DNA of 64,000 bases from Kineothrix sp. MB12-C1 (lineage in GTDB: Bacteria > Bacillota > Clostridia > Lachnospirales > Lachnospiraceae). The stretch covers positions 1,240,001 to 1,304,000 of the forward strand of contig NZ_CP132957.1 of assembly GCF_030863805.1 (NCBI RefSeq). Reading direction: 5' to 3'. Positions within the stretch are counted from its first letter, which is position 1. Every line of letters begins with the position of its first letter. The position numbers and the translations under genes were made by a program. The notes under the pieces were generated by a model. The model worked only from the letters and a program-made list of their open reading frames with translations, did no database searches and was not told the origin of the DNA. This document shows, in pieces, positions 1 through 7,540 of this stretch.

Positions 1-840
1 GAGCAAGAGATAAACATACTCCTTCCTACTTTGCAGTTCCCCATTTTTTCTCTTTTTATCCTTAAAGATATCTTGTATGACAGAATACAACATGCGTATT
101 CCTTCATACATCTTCTTATCATACTTATGAACCATAGATTCATTATTATAAAAATAATGATAAAATAATGCGTCCTCCATGATAACCAACCGCCGACAAT
201 CGAGCAATGCCGGTAAAACAATATTAACATCTTCCCCCATCGTAATCTTAGGATTACAATACTTCATATTATCTTCTATCAAACTTCTGGAAAAAAGCTT
301 CATACATCTGGACATAGAAATTTTGCGGTTTTCATGCCCGAGCAAATGGTTCTTTATATCTTTTTCCAACAACTCTCCTTCATATACCCCCGGAGCGAGA
401 TCATGGTAATGCTTCGTCTCTACTCCATTTCTCCCAGCTTTGGCATCCTCTTCGTTAAGGCGGTTAATTACAAAATTGCAGCAAATAATTTCTTTTCTAT
501 TCACATCCCCTTGTGCTGCAGCAACAAGAGGAATCATTTTTGAAAGCATATCCGGTTCTACCCAATCATCACTATCCACAAAACAGAGATACTTCCCCTC
601 GCTCACCTTTACACCGGCTTGCCAAGCAGAGACCAATCCTCCATTTTCCTTGTGGATCACCTTCACTCGCTTATCCTCTCTCGCATATTGCTCACATATA
701 GCTGGCGAATTATCCGGGGAGCCATCGTTTACAAGTATAATCTCTATATTTTCATATCTCTGGTTTACCAGGCTATTCACACATCGCCTTAGATAGGCTT
801 CTACATTATAAACAGGAACAATAATGCTTATTTTATGCAT
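1..840 (-). CDS. Family 2 glycosyltransferase, 3' end outside window
   Basis: Read from the minus strand; the frame is open to the window edge, so about 280 N-terminal residues are visible and the C-terminus is missing. It begins MHKISIIVPVYNVEAYL, the typical start of a GT-A fold family 2 glycosyltransferase, followed by VNDGSPDNS and an FVDSDDW stretch around residues 90-96 that fits the DXD metal/nucleotide-sugar site. Such enzymes transfer a sugar from a nucleotide sugar onto a glycan or lipid acceptor at the inner face of the membrane; the acceptor cannot be told. A GGAG site lies about 8 nt before the ATG. It starts 17 nt after the trxB stop, so co-transcription is likely. Confidence 0.88.
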   Translation of the reverse strand, partial: MHKISIIVPVYNVEAYLRRCVNSLVNQRYENIEIILVNDGSPDNSPAICEQYAREDKRVKVIHKENGGLVSAWQAGVKVSEGKYLCFVDSDDWVEPDMLSKMIPLVAAAQGDVNRKEIICCNFVINRLNEEDAKAGRNGVETKHYHDLAPGVYEGELLEKDIKNHLLGHENRKISMSRCMKLFSRSLIEDNMKYCNPKITMGEDVNIVLPALLDCRRLVIMEDALFYHYFYNNESMVHKYDKKMYEGIRMLYSVIQDIFKDKKRKNGELQSRKEYVYLLL

Positions 841-857
841 TGCTTCACTCCGCTCTT

Positions 858-1823
858 CTATAGAAAATAACTTTGAATGCTCGTTATCGCATTGGCACCG
901 TCGGCTACGGCCGTAATAATCTGTCTGAGTTTCTTCGTTCTGGCATCCCCTGCAACAAAGATTCCGGGAGTTCCCGTCGCACAATCCTCATCCGCAACGA
1001 TATAGCCTCTCTCGTCACGCTCTACAACGTCTTCGAAGCTTTCCGTATTAGGATGGATACCTACCGCAATGAATACTCCATCTACCGCGAGTTCCTTTTG
1101 TTCCTCCGTCTTTAAATCACGAAGGAGGATACTCTGTACCTGGTCTTCTCCCTTTATCTCTTCTACTACTGTATCCCAAATTACCTCTATATTCTCAATC
1201 CGCTTCATGCTTTCCTGTAAAATATTGGCCGCCCGAAGCTCATTTCGTCTATGAATTAAATATACCTTCTTACTCGTTCTCGCTAAGAAAATAGCATCTT
1301 CTACCGCAACATCACCACCACCCACAACGGCAACTGTACGGTTCCTAAAGAAAGCCCCATCACAGGTAGCACAATAAGAAACACCCATTCCGGAAAACTT
1401 TTCTTCTCCCTCCACTCCTAACTTAGCGTGAGATGCTCCCGTAGCGATTAAAATTGTCTTCGCTTCATAATTTCCCTGACTCGTTTCTATTAAATGTGCA
1501 CTTTTCTTCTCACAAGCAGCAAGTTCCATACCGGCTGCCTTCATATCCTTTGTTGAGCACTCATCAACGCCCTTAATACCGAGCACCTCTGCCTCAACAA
1601 ATTCAATTTCCATATTATCCGCATGTTCTCTGAACTTCAGCCCCATATCAAAACCATTGATTCCGGGAAGTCCCAGGTAATTATCCACTTCATAAGTGGT
1701 AAGCACCTGTCCTCCGCTCATGGTACTTTTTTCTAAGACCAAAGTTTTAAGCCCTGCTCTTTTCGCATATATCGCCGCTGACAATCCTGCCGGTCCTGAA
1801 CCGATAATTATTAAATCATACAT
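858..1823 (-). CDS. trxB: Thioredoxin reductase (NADPH, FAD)
   Basis: Reduces thioredoxin with NADPH in the cytoplasm. The protein (321 aa) starts MYDLIIIGSGPAG with the FAD dinucleotide fold, has the redox-active CATC motif followed by DGAFF in the middle, the NADPH-binding GGGDVAVEDA, and the C-terminal FAD motif GIFVAGDAR. The length is normal for the low-molecular-weight TrxB class. A longer reading from 1877 exists, but the GAGG site lies 8 nt before the ATG at 1823 and the longer version would overlap the SDR gene, so 1823 is chosen. An insert with two extra cysteines (DECSTKDMKAAGMELAACEK) in the FAD half is unusual; its role is unknown. Confidence 0.95.
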   Translation of the reverse strand: MYDLIIIGSGPAGLSAAIYAKRAGLKTLVLEKSTMSGGQVLTTYEVDNYLGLPGINGFDMGLKFREHADNMEIEFVEAEVLGIKGVDECSTKDMKAAGMELAACEKKSAHLIETSQGNYEAKTILIATGASHAKLGVEGEEKFSGMGVSYCATCDGAFFRNRTVAVVGGGDVAVEDAIFLARTSKKVYLIHRRNELRAANILQESMKRIENIEVIWDTVVEEIKGEDQVQSILLRDLKTEEQKELAVDGVFIAVGIHPNTESFEDVVERDERGYIVADEDCATGTPGIFVAGDARTKKLRQIITAVADGANAITSIQSYFL

Positions 1824-1860
1824 AAACATTACCTCTTTCTTTCTAATTTTCACTTTTACT

Positions 1861-2580
1861 TCAATACCACCCGCCATCTATGGTAATTATCTGCCCTGTC
1901 ATATATTCCGGAGCATCCACAAGCTGCATAATCATCTTCGCTACTTCCTCAGGGCTTCCAAAACGGTCCGCCGGTATTTCCTCTGCCAAAGCCCTCTTTT
2001 CTTCCTCATCAAAGCACTGGTTCATCTTAGTATCAATTATCCCGCAAGCAATTCCATTTACGCAAATATGGCTCGGCGCAAGTTCCTTGGCGAGAGCCTT
2101 TGTCAAACTGTTCACCCCGCCTTTTGAGGCGGAATAGGCTACCTCCATAGAAGCTCCTACATTCCCCCAAACGGAGGATATATTGATAATTCTTCCCGCT
2201 TTCTTCTTAAGCATAAGGGGAATCGCACATTTACAAGTATAAAAAATAGAATTCAAATTGGTGTCCATAACTTCCTGCCACTGGGCGATTTCCATTTCCG
2301 ATAATAAACCGATATAGGAAACACCCGCATTATTTACTAGTACCTCTAAAGAAGAAATCGATTCAAATACGCGATTTACCTCTTCATAGTTGCCCATATT
2401 GCAAGTATATGCCATACAGCGGATTCCATAATTCATTTCCAGCTCCTTTTTCACTTCCAGAAGCTGCTGCATGGACTTCCTGCATGTTATATGCAAATCA
2501 TATCCTGCCTGTGCCAGACTCTTTGCTGCCGCCCGGCCGATTCCGCGGGAAGCCCCACTGACAAATGCTGTCTTATTCAT
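1861..2580 (-). CDS. SDR-family NAD(P)H oxidoreductase (FabG/YmfI-like)
   Basis: A 239-aa classical short-chain dehydrogenase/reductase. Visible are the cofactor motif SGASRGIGRA at the N-terminus, VNNAGVS, the catalytic serine in NISSVWG, the YSASK active-site pair and a C-terminal GQIITIDGGW that closes the substrate pocket. It resembles 3-oxoacyl-ACP reductase (FabG) and the Firmicute YmfI group that reduces the 5-aminopentanone modification of elongation factor P; sequence alone does not separate these. It precedes trxB by 37 nt and probably shares its transcript. Substrate assignment is inference; the fold and cofactor class are clear. Confidence 0.85.
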   Translation of the reverse strand: MNKTAFVSGASRGIGRAAAKSLAQAGYDLHITCRKSMQQLLEVKKELEMNYGIRCMAYTCNMGNYEEVNRVFESISSLEVLVNNAGVSYIGLLSEMEIAQWQEVMDTNLNSIFYTCKCAIPLMLKKKAGRIINISSVWGNVGASMEVAYSASKGGVNSLTKALAKELAPSHICVNGIACGIIDTKMNQCFDEEEKRALAEEIPADRFGSPEEVAKMIMQLVDAPEYMTGQIITIDGGWY

Positions 2581-2632
2581 ATAATATGATACACCTCATC
2601 GTTACGTCCAATTACGACCTTTCTAATTCCTC

Positions 2633-2638
2633 ATTATA
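2633..2638 (-). promoter_or_regulatory. Possible promoter -10 box for SDR-trxB-glycosyltransferase
   Basis: The minus strand reads TATAAT 53 nt upstream of the SDR start codon. The hexamer 17 nt further upstream (TAGAAA) is a poor -35, so this is a weak call resting on the perfect -10 box in an AT-rich gap. Confidence 0.3.
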
Positions 2639-2670
2639 CTTTATATATCCATTTTTTTCTACTTTTTCAG

Positions 2671-4599
2671 CTATTTTGTATTCTTTAAGGTATTTTTACC
2701 ACAAAAGCTATCTATTTCTTCTTTATATAAAGAAAGTCCTCTCCGATCCACCATGGCAGGCTGTACTCCTTGTCTGGCAACGCTTATACCCGCCGCATAA
2801 GTAGCAAAACCGATTGCCCGTAAGATACCATTTCCTTCACTTAGGGAAACTGCCAGAGCACTGATAAAGGCATCGGCTGCACCGGTAGTATCCACCGGAT
2901 GAAAGTCTGCTGCCGGGAAATAGCCTTCATAATGATCATTTTTCAAGTAACAACCTTTGTGCCCTAAAGTGATAATGACATTTTTCACTCCCTTTTTAAC
3001 GAGAATATCTGCCTTCTCCTCAATTGTTGCTGCTTCCGGAATCAATTGCTTTACTTCCTTTTCATTGGGAACAAAATAATCGATATTTTCAAATAGGCTT
3101 TCTTTCATTTTCTCCACAGAGGAAGGTTTTAAAATGACCTTTACCTTTTTCTTCTTACACTTTTGTATCGTATATTCCACTGTTTCTTCCGAAATCTCCA
3201 ATGTCAGCAAGCAATACTTCGCATCATCCAGAAGCTGTTCATATTGCCGCACCTGACTGCGGTCAAGCTTTTCATTAGCACCGGGATAGATTACAATAGT
3301 ACTTTCGCCATCAGCTGCAACATTGATATATGCTTTACCGGTAGGGATAGCATCATCGAAAACGACTCCGTCCGTTTTCACACCGCTATTCACCAGGCTA
3401 TTATATATCTCTTTCCCGTCGCTGTCGTTTCCAAGCCTTCCTATCATATAAACGAGCCCTCCCAGCTTGCCCGCTCCTACCGCCTGATTCGCCCCTTTTC
3501 CTCCGGGCAGGGAAATAATATTCCGAGATCTTACCGTTTCTCCTCCGGTAGGTATATGGCTAACATTTATCATGCAGTCCATATTCATGCTGCCTACTAC
3601 AACAATCTTCCCTCCCTGTTCATGCCCGGTGGGAACCATAACGCTGTTTCTCTCACAAATATCAGGCTCTATTTTTTCCCTGCATTCATAAACAGGCTTT
3701 CTGCCCTCCATTATCTGAATCAGAGCATTTACTGCAGCATTGCCAACTTTTAGTGCTGACACATGGACCGCCGTCATCTTCGGATATGACTTTTCTGCAA
3801 AAGAGCTGTCCCTCACACTGATTACCGATATTTTATCAGGAACAATATCTCCCCGTTCCCTTATTTTCTCGTAAACAACATTTCCAATCTCCGCATTTGC
3901 ACATATTACAGCCGTTATATCCTCATTCAGACATTTGGATATCCCTATGCTTATAATATCTTCTTCTGTTCCAAGAAATATCCATTCCTTATTCGGCGAA
4001 ACAAATCTCTCCTTATATGCTTTGAGATAACCGGCCATTATCTCTTCATCCCCCGCTTCCAGCAGACATGCAATTTTATTATGTCCCTTTTCAAGCAGGT
4101 AATTAGCCGCAAGATAGCCTACATCCCGCATATCGAAATAGATATCCGCTGCTTTATTTTTTCCTGTTCTACTCTTTTTATCTAGAATCTGTACGGCAGG
4201 TATCTTCATATCTTCAGGCAGTTCTCCCGCCTGGCAAACAGAAATAATACCATCCACCCCTTTATTCTTCATTATCTGATAATACTTCTCTTCCTTATCT
4301 TTGTCACCTGCCGTATTACATAGCATAATACTGTATCCATTTTCAATGGCGGCAGCTTCTATGCGATACAATATATCCTGCACACCATAGGTACTATCGG
4401 ACAAAAGGACGCCTATTATATTCGTTTTAGGGGCCATACTGTTTATGACCTTGGAATAAGGCACATATTGGTATTCCTTAATGACTTCCAGAACCTTTTT
4501 TCTCGTCAGTGCACTTATATCCTCATCTTTATTATGAAGAATCTTGGATACGGTAGACGGCGACACACCGCACAGCTTAGCAATGTCTTTAATGTTCAT
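2671..4599 (-). CDS. LacI-type regulator fused to a ribokinase-like domain
   Basis: 642 aa in one open frame. Residues 1-55 are a LacI helix-turn-helix (MNIKDIAKLCGVSPSTVSKI). Residues about 60-325 are a periplasmic-binding-protein-like effector domain (TNIIGVLLSDSTYGVQDIL onward). From about 328 a PfkB/ribokinase domain begins (IVVVGSMNMDCMINV) with the sugar-binding GGKGANQA motif. Two kinase motifs deviate: the usual NPAP is KPSS, and the anion-hole GAGD/AAGD is GAAD (DTTGAADAF), although the catalytic-base aspartate remains. An AAAGGGG site precedes the ATG by 8 nt. It has its own promoter after the nucleoside operon terminator. Inference: a regulator of nucleoside or ribose use in which the kinase domain may sense rather than catalyse. 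The separate rbsK in the same island keeps canonical motifs. Confidence 0.92.
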   Translation of the reverse strand: MNIKDIAKLCGVSPSTVSKILHNKDEDISALTRKKVLEVIKEYQYVPYSKVINSMAPKTNIIGVLLSDSTYGVQDILYRIEAAAIENGYSIMLCNTAGDKDKEEKYYQIMKNKGVDGIISVCQAGELPEDMKIPAVQILDKKSRTGKNKAADIYFDMRDVGYLAANYLLEKGHNKIACLLEAGDEEIMAGYLKAYKERFVSPNKEWIFLGTEEDIISIGISKCLNEDITAVICANAEIGNVVYEKIRERGDIVPDKISVISVRDSSFAEKSYPKMTAVHVSALKVGNAAVNALIQIMEGRKPVYECREKIEPDICERNSVMVPTGHEQGGKIVVVGSMNMDCMINVSHIPTGGETVRSRNIISLPGGKGANQAVGAGKLGGLVYMIGRLGNDSDGKEIYNSLVNSGVKTDGVVFDDAIPTGKAYINVAADGESTIVIYPGANEKLDRSQVRQYEQLLDDAKYCLLTLEISEETVEYTIQKCKKKKVKVILKPSSVEKMKESLFENIDYFVPNEKEVKQLIPEAATIEEKADILVKKGVKNVIITLGHKGCYLKNDHYEGYFPAADFHPVDTTGAADAFISALAVSLSEGNGILRAIGFATYAAGISVARQGVQPAMVDRRGLSLYKEEIDSFCGKNTLKNTK

Positions 4600-4634
4600 A
4601 CGGGATTCCCCTTTCCTATGTAAAATATAGAAAT

Positions 4635-4648
4635 TACTTAAACAAGTA
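4635..4648. promoter_or_regulatory. Inverted repeat overlapping the regulator promoter, possible operator
   Basis: TACTT-AAAC-AAGTA is a 5-bp inverted repeat that overlaps the -10 box of the LacI-ribokinase promoter and extends just downstream. That position would suit autorepression. It lacks the central CG common in LacI-family operators, and the arms are short, so this is tentative. Confidence 0.3.
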
Positions 4649-4673
4649 TATCACATTTTGCAGATATTCGTAA
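4645..4673 (-). promoter_or_regulatory. Promoter of the LacI-ribokinase gene
   Basis: On the minus strand TTACGA and TATACT are separated by 17 nt, and TGA directly before the -10 makes an extended -10 box. It lies about 50 nt upstream of the regulator's start codon. Confidence 0.55.
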
Positions 4674-4678
4674 TGCGA

Positions 4679-4707
4679 AAAAAGCATGAAGATTCCCCCA
4701 TGCTTTT
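4679..4707 (-). terminator. Rho-independent terminator of the nucleoside operon
   Basis: Minus-strand stem AAGCATG/CATGCTT with a 10-nt loop followed by a run of T, 15 nt after the stop of nucleoside hydrolase 2. It separates the operon from the LacI-ribokinase gene. Confidence 0.75.
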
Positions 4708-4721
4708 CATGATATGTAAAA

Positions 4722-5723
4722 CTATTGTTCGATAATTGTTTTCACAAAGAGGTTCATGAATTTCTTTCCATCGATGCTTCTGGCAATTCTCGTATTTTTA
4801 TGCTCCTTTTTCGGATTTCTGACAATCTGTCTGCCAAAATAAGCGACCGTCTGTCCTCTGGCTATCTCACCCTCCAGCTCCACGTCCACAAACACTTCTT
4901 CCGTATATTCGCAAAGCTCCGGGTTCGCTGCCAGTGCCAGAGTGATTACGTCATCCATAGGGAAGCCTCCAAGCTGAAAGAACTCTCTCCAGATATCGAT
5001 ATATATAGGAAACTTGTCCGCAATATAGTCCACTACGGCACCCTTGCCCTCATATACCATTTCTGCAAGATGATCTCTTGTCATCATCCCATCCGCAAAT
5101 TGGTTATTTTCACATACATCCAGCGGAACGAGAGTTATCTTCATATCGGAGTTAAGTACAATTTTCGCTGCTTCCGGGTCTGCCCAAATATTATATTCCG
5201 TCACCGGAGTAATATTCCCGGATATTTTAAAGGCACCACCCAAAACATATGCTTCCTTTATTTTCTCCGCTATGGAAGGATCCTTTTGCAACGCCAGAGC
5301 AATATTGGTTACCGGTCCGGTAGTCACCAGTACAATTTCACCCGGTCTTTCATTAAATGCATGAATCAAATAATCCACAGCATTTATTTTCTCCGCTTCC
5401 TTTTCCGACTTCTTGGCTGTCTCGTTGAACTTGTCCAAACGTGCGCCGAACTTCCACCTGAGCTCTTCATCGAAGTTGACTGGATCACCATCCACTCCCA
5501 CCGCCTTAGGTGCGAGCATCTTCGCAGCCCCCGCATAAACCGGAATATCTTTTCCCGTAAGAGCTACCGTATTGAGCGCTACATTTACCGCCTGCTCAAT
5601 ACTCCCACAGGCACCATTCACCGCAGTGATTCCGAGAAGATTAATATCCTTACTAAGTGCTCCGTAGAGAACTGCCAATATATCGTCCCCAACAGAATCA
5701 ATATCCAAAATAACATCCACCAT
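4722..5723 (-). CDS. Nucleoside hydrolase family protein 2 (atypical active site)
   Basis: A 333-aa IunH-family protein; the family hydrolyses the N-glycosidic bond of nucleosides to base and ribose. The N-terminal calcium-binding aspartates are present (ILDIDSVGDDILA), as is the conserved EYNIWADPEAA segment. Compared with canonical members, the PG of DxDPGxDD is SV, and the C-terminal His-Asp pair is Asp-Asp (FPMDDVITLA). The general-acid histidine is therefore absent, as in purine-specific group II enzymes. A longer GTG reading from 5741 is possible, but an AAGGCGG site sits 7 nt before the ATG at 5723. It is the last gene of the operon, after the YczE-like protein. Substrate may differ from hydrolase 1. 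Confidence 0.88.
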   Translation of the reverse strand: MVDVILDIDSVGDDILAVLYGALSKDINLLGITAVNGACGSIEQAVNVALNTVALTGKDIPVYAGAAKMLAPKAVGVDGDPVNFDEELRWKFGARLDKFNETAKKSEKEAEKINAVDYLIHAFNERPGEIVLVTTGPVTNIALALQKDPSIAEKIKEAYVLGGAFKISGNITPVTEYNIWADPEAAKIVLNSDMKITLVPLDVCENNQFADGMMTRDHLAEMVYEGKGAVVDYIADKFPIYIDIWREFFQLGGFPMDDVITLALAANPELCEYTEEVFVDVELEGEIARGQTVAYFGRQIVRNPKKEHKNTRIARSIDGKKFMNLFVKTIIEQ

Positions 5724-5742
5724 ACAAACACCGCCTTTCACA

Positions 5743-5765
5743 GTGTGAAAATCTTATTTTCACAC
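5743..5765. repeat. Perfect intercistronic palindrome with GTGTGAAA ends
   Basis: GTGTGAAAAT, a 3-nt loop, then ATTTTCACAC: 10-bp perfect arms between the YczE-like gene (overlapping the last base of its stop) and nucleoside hydrolase 2. No T run follows in the coding direction, so it looks like an mRNA-processing or stabilising hairpin rather than a terminator. Confidence 0.7.
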
Positions 5766-6409
5766 TATCCTCTACTATCTCTCAACACCTTATCCGTCAC
5801 CTTATATACGTATGGTCTGACAAACTGTACCGCAGGCCCAGTCATAAAAGCCGCCACTACTGTTCCTACCCCGACAATTCCACCGAGTAGGTAACCAACA
5901 ACTACAAACGTGATATCACATACTACCCTGACTATGCGGTAAGAAAATTTAAGCTTGTTACTGATCACCTCAGACACCATATCAATGGCTCCGACACCGA
6001 GGCCCGCCCGTATATATGTGGCAATGCCAACAGCCATAATAAGACAGCCTATTAAAATCATCAATATTCTAATTGCGATCCCCGGCTCTCCTTTAATAAA
6101 GAAGTCCAGCAAAAAGCTGACAAAATCTGCCGTATAGCCGATTCCGAAGATAGCAAGCAGGGATGATAAATTAATATAAGATTTATCCACTATAAAAACG
6201 ATGAACAAAATCACTATGTTGCTCAGAGCCGAGGCCGTCCCATAACTTACATGAAAGACATTGCCAAGTCCAAGCTGTAATACGCTGGCAGGATCTACCC
6301 CCAACTGGCTATAAAGGAATATACCAACACCCACACCGCATATCATAAGCCCCACAATTGCTACTAAAATCTGTAAAACCAGCTTCTTTTGAAATATTTT
6401 TCCTTTCAC
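5765..6409 (-). CDS. YczE/YitT-type integral membrane protein
   Basis: 214 aa with about six hydrophobic segments. The N-terminal LMICGVGVGIFLYSQLGVDP pattern, and the related AVGIATYIRAGLGVGAIDM in the second half, are typical of the YczE/YyaS/YitT membrane family and suggest an internal duplication. The biochemical function of this family is not established. Its position between two nucleoside hydrolases in a nucleoside-uptake operon suggests transport or export of a base, ribose or nucleoside; that is inference only. Confidence 0.8.
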   Translation of the reverse strand: MKGKIFQKKLVLQILVAIVGLMICGVGVGIFLYSQLGVDPASVLQLGLGNVFHVSYGTASALSNIVILFIVFIVDKSYINLSSLLAIFGIGYTADFVSFLLDFFIKGEPGIAIRILMILIGCLIMAVGIATYIRAGLGVGAIDMVSEVISNKLKFSYRIVRVVCDITFVVVGYLLGGIVGVGTVVAAFMTGPAVQFVRPYVYKVTDKVLRDSRG

Positions 6410-6486
6410 AGCATTATTATCTCCTTATTCTTTAACTTCTCTACCTTTACATACATCCACAAAAGTTTTAATCTAAAGCGTAATAA

Positions 6487-7446
6487 TTAATCCAAAGCTT
6501 TCATTGCTGCAAAAAAGGCTTTCACATATTTCTCCCGGTCCACATTAAGCAATACAGTCGTATTTTTATCCGCTTTTTCACCGAATATTTTTTCTTTATA
6601 TCCTATCGTATCCACTACGGTCATCCCCGTTGTCAGTTCTCCTGTCGTTTCCACATCCACATTACAAGTTACACTGGTAAACATCTCCGGATAAAGCAGT
6701 GCCGCAACAGCGGTAGGGTCATGCATCGTACATCCCGGGAAGCCTTCTACCTCATAATGATAGCGGCTGAAATAATCAATCAATTCTGCCGCAAAAACAG
6801 AAATTTCATTTCCCTGAGCGCGCAGAACTTCGTTCTCTTCTCTCGTAATATAAGCTTTATGCGTCACATCCAGCCCAGCCATAATAATAGGAAGCCCGGA
6901 ATTAAACACAACCTTTGCAGCTTCAGGATCCGCCCATATGTTGTATTCTGCCGCAGGCGTCCAGTTACCCATATAAGCACCGCCGCCCATGATGGATAAC
7001 CGTTCTATCTTCTCCTTTAAATCAGGCCTTAAAATGAATAAAGCAGCGATATTTGTCAACGGCCCGATAGGAACAAGCGTTATCTTTTCCGGGGACTCTT
7101 CTATCGTCTTAATCAGAAGCTCAAGTGCTGTCAGTTTAGACGGTTCAAATCCGCATTCCGGCAAAATCGGTCCTTCCAGTCCCGACTCTCCATGCACTAC
7201 TTCGCCTCCTACTACCAGCTTTCTGATAAGTGGCTGTTTCGCTCCCATAGCCACAGGAATATCCAGCCTGCGTGCTTTCGTCAATACTTTAATGGTATTA
7301 GCCGTTACCTTTTCAATGGTCTGATTCCCAGCCACCGTTGTTACCGCCCGTACTTCTAACTGCGGCGATGCCAACGCCCATAAAATTGCCATCGCATCAT
7401 CGTGACCCGGATCACAGTCTATAATAATAGGTATTTTTTTACTCAT
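6487..7446 (-). CDS. Nucleoside hydrolase 1 (RihA/RihB/IunH-like)
   Basis: A 319-aa ribonucleoside hydrolase with the full canonical active site: IIDCDPGHDDAM at the N-terminus binds calcium and the ribose, EYNIWADPEAA lies in the middle, and CTMHDPTAVA near the C-terminus carries the His-Asp pair, with His as likely proton donor. It releases base and ribose from nucleosides in the cytoplasm. Its substrate range (pyrimidine or non-specific) cannot be read from the sequence. It follows the permease genes of a nucleoside ABC importer and precedes a YczE-like membrane protein, so import and cleavage are coupled in one operon. Confidence 0.93.
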   Translation of the reverse strand: MSKKIPIIIDCDPGHDDAMAILWALASPQLEVRAVTTVAGNQTIEKVTANTIKVLTKARRLDIPVAMGAKQPLIRKLVVGGEVVHGESGLEGPILPECGFEPSKLTALELLIKTIEESPEKITLVPIGPLTNIAALFILRPDLKEKIERLSIMGGGAYMGNWTPAAEYNIWADPEAAKVVFNSGLPIIMAGLDVTHKAYITREENEVLRAQGNEISVFAAELIDYFSRYHYEVEGFPGCTMHDPTAVAALLYPEMFTSVTCNVDVETTGELTTGMTVVDTIGYKEKIFGEKADKNTTVLLNVDREKYVKAFFAAMKALD

Positions 7447-7483
7447 TTTATCACCTTATTCCTTCTTGAATATTTCCGCTTCG

Positions 7484-7510
7484 GTAACTGTTCAGTACCT
7501 TCACAGTTAT
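7484..7510. repeat. Dispersed short repeat, copy 1 (GTAACTGTTCAGTACC type)
   Basis: GTAACTGTTCAGTACCTTCA followed by CAGTTAT, with inverted ends TAACTG/CAGTTA. It lies in the spacer between the second permease and nucleoside hydrolase 1. Related copies are at 23919-23950, 34332-34357 (degenerate) and 58600-58620 (partial). Confidence 0.7.
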
Positions 7511-7540
7511 GTGTTTCGTTCATAACATAAGTCTGATTAA

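Noticed and set aside
1824-1877. Longer trxB start giving an 18-residue extension
   Set aside because: The extension has no similarity to TrxB and overlaps the SDR gene. The ribosome site fits the start at 1823.
4725-5894. 389-codon plus-strand frame antisense to nucleoside hydrolase 2 and the YczE-like gene
   Set aside because: Its translation shows no family motif and has the skewed, His/Ile/Tyr-rich composition of a shadow frame. Both opposite-strand genes are clear.
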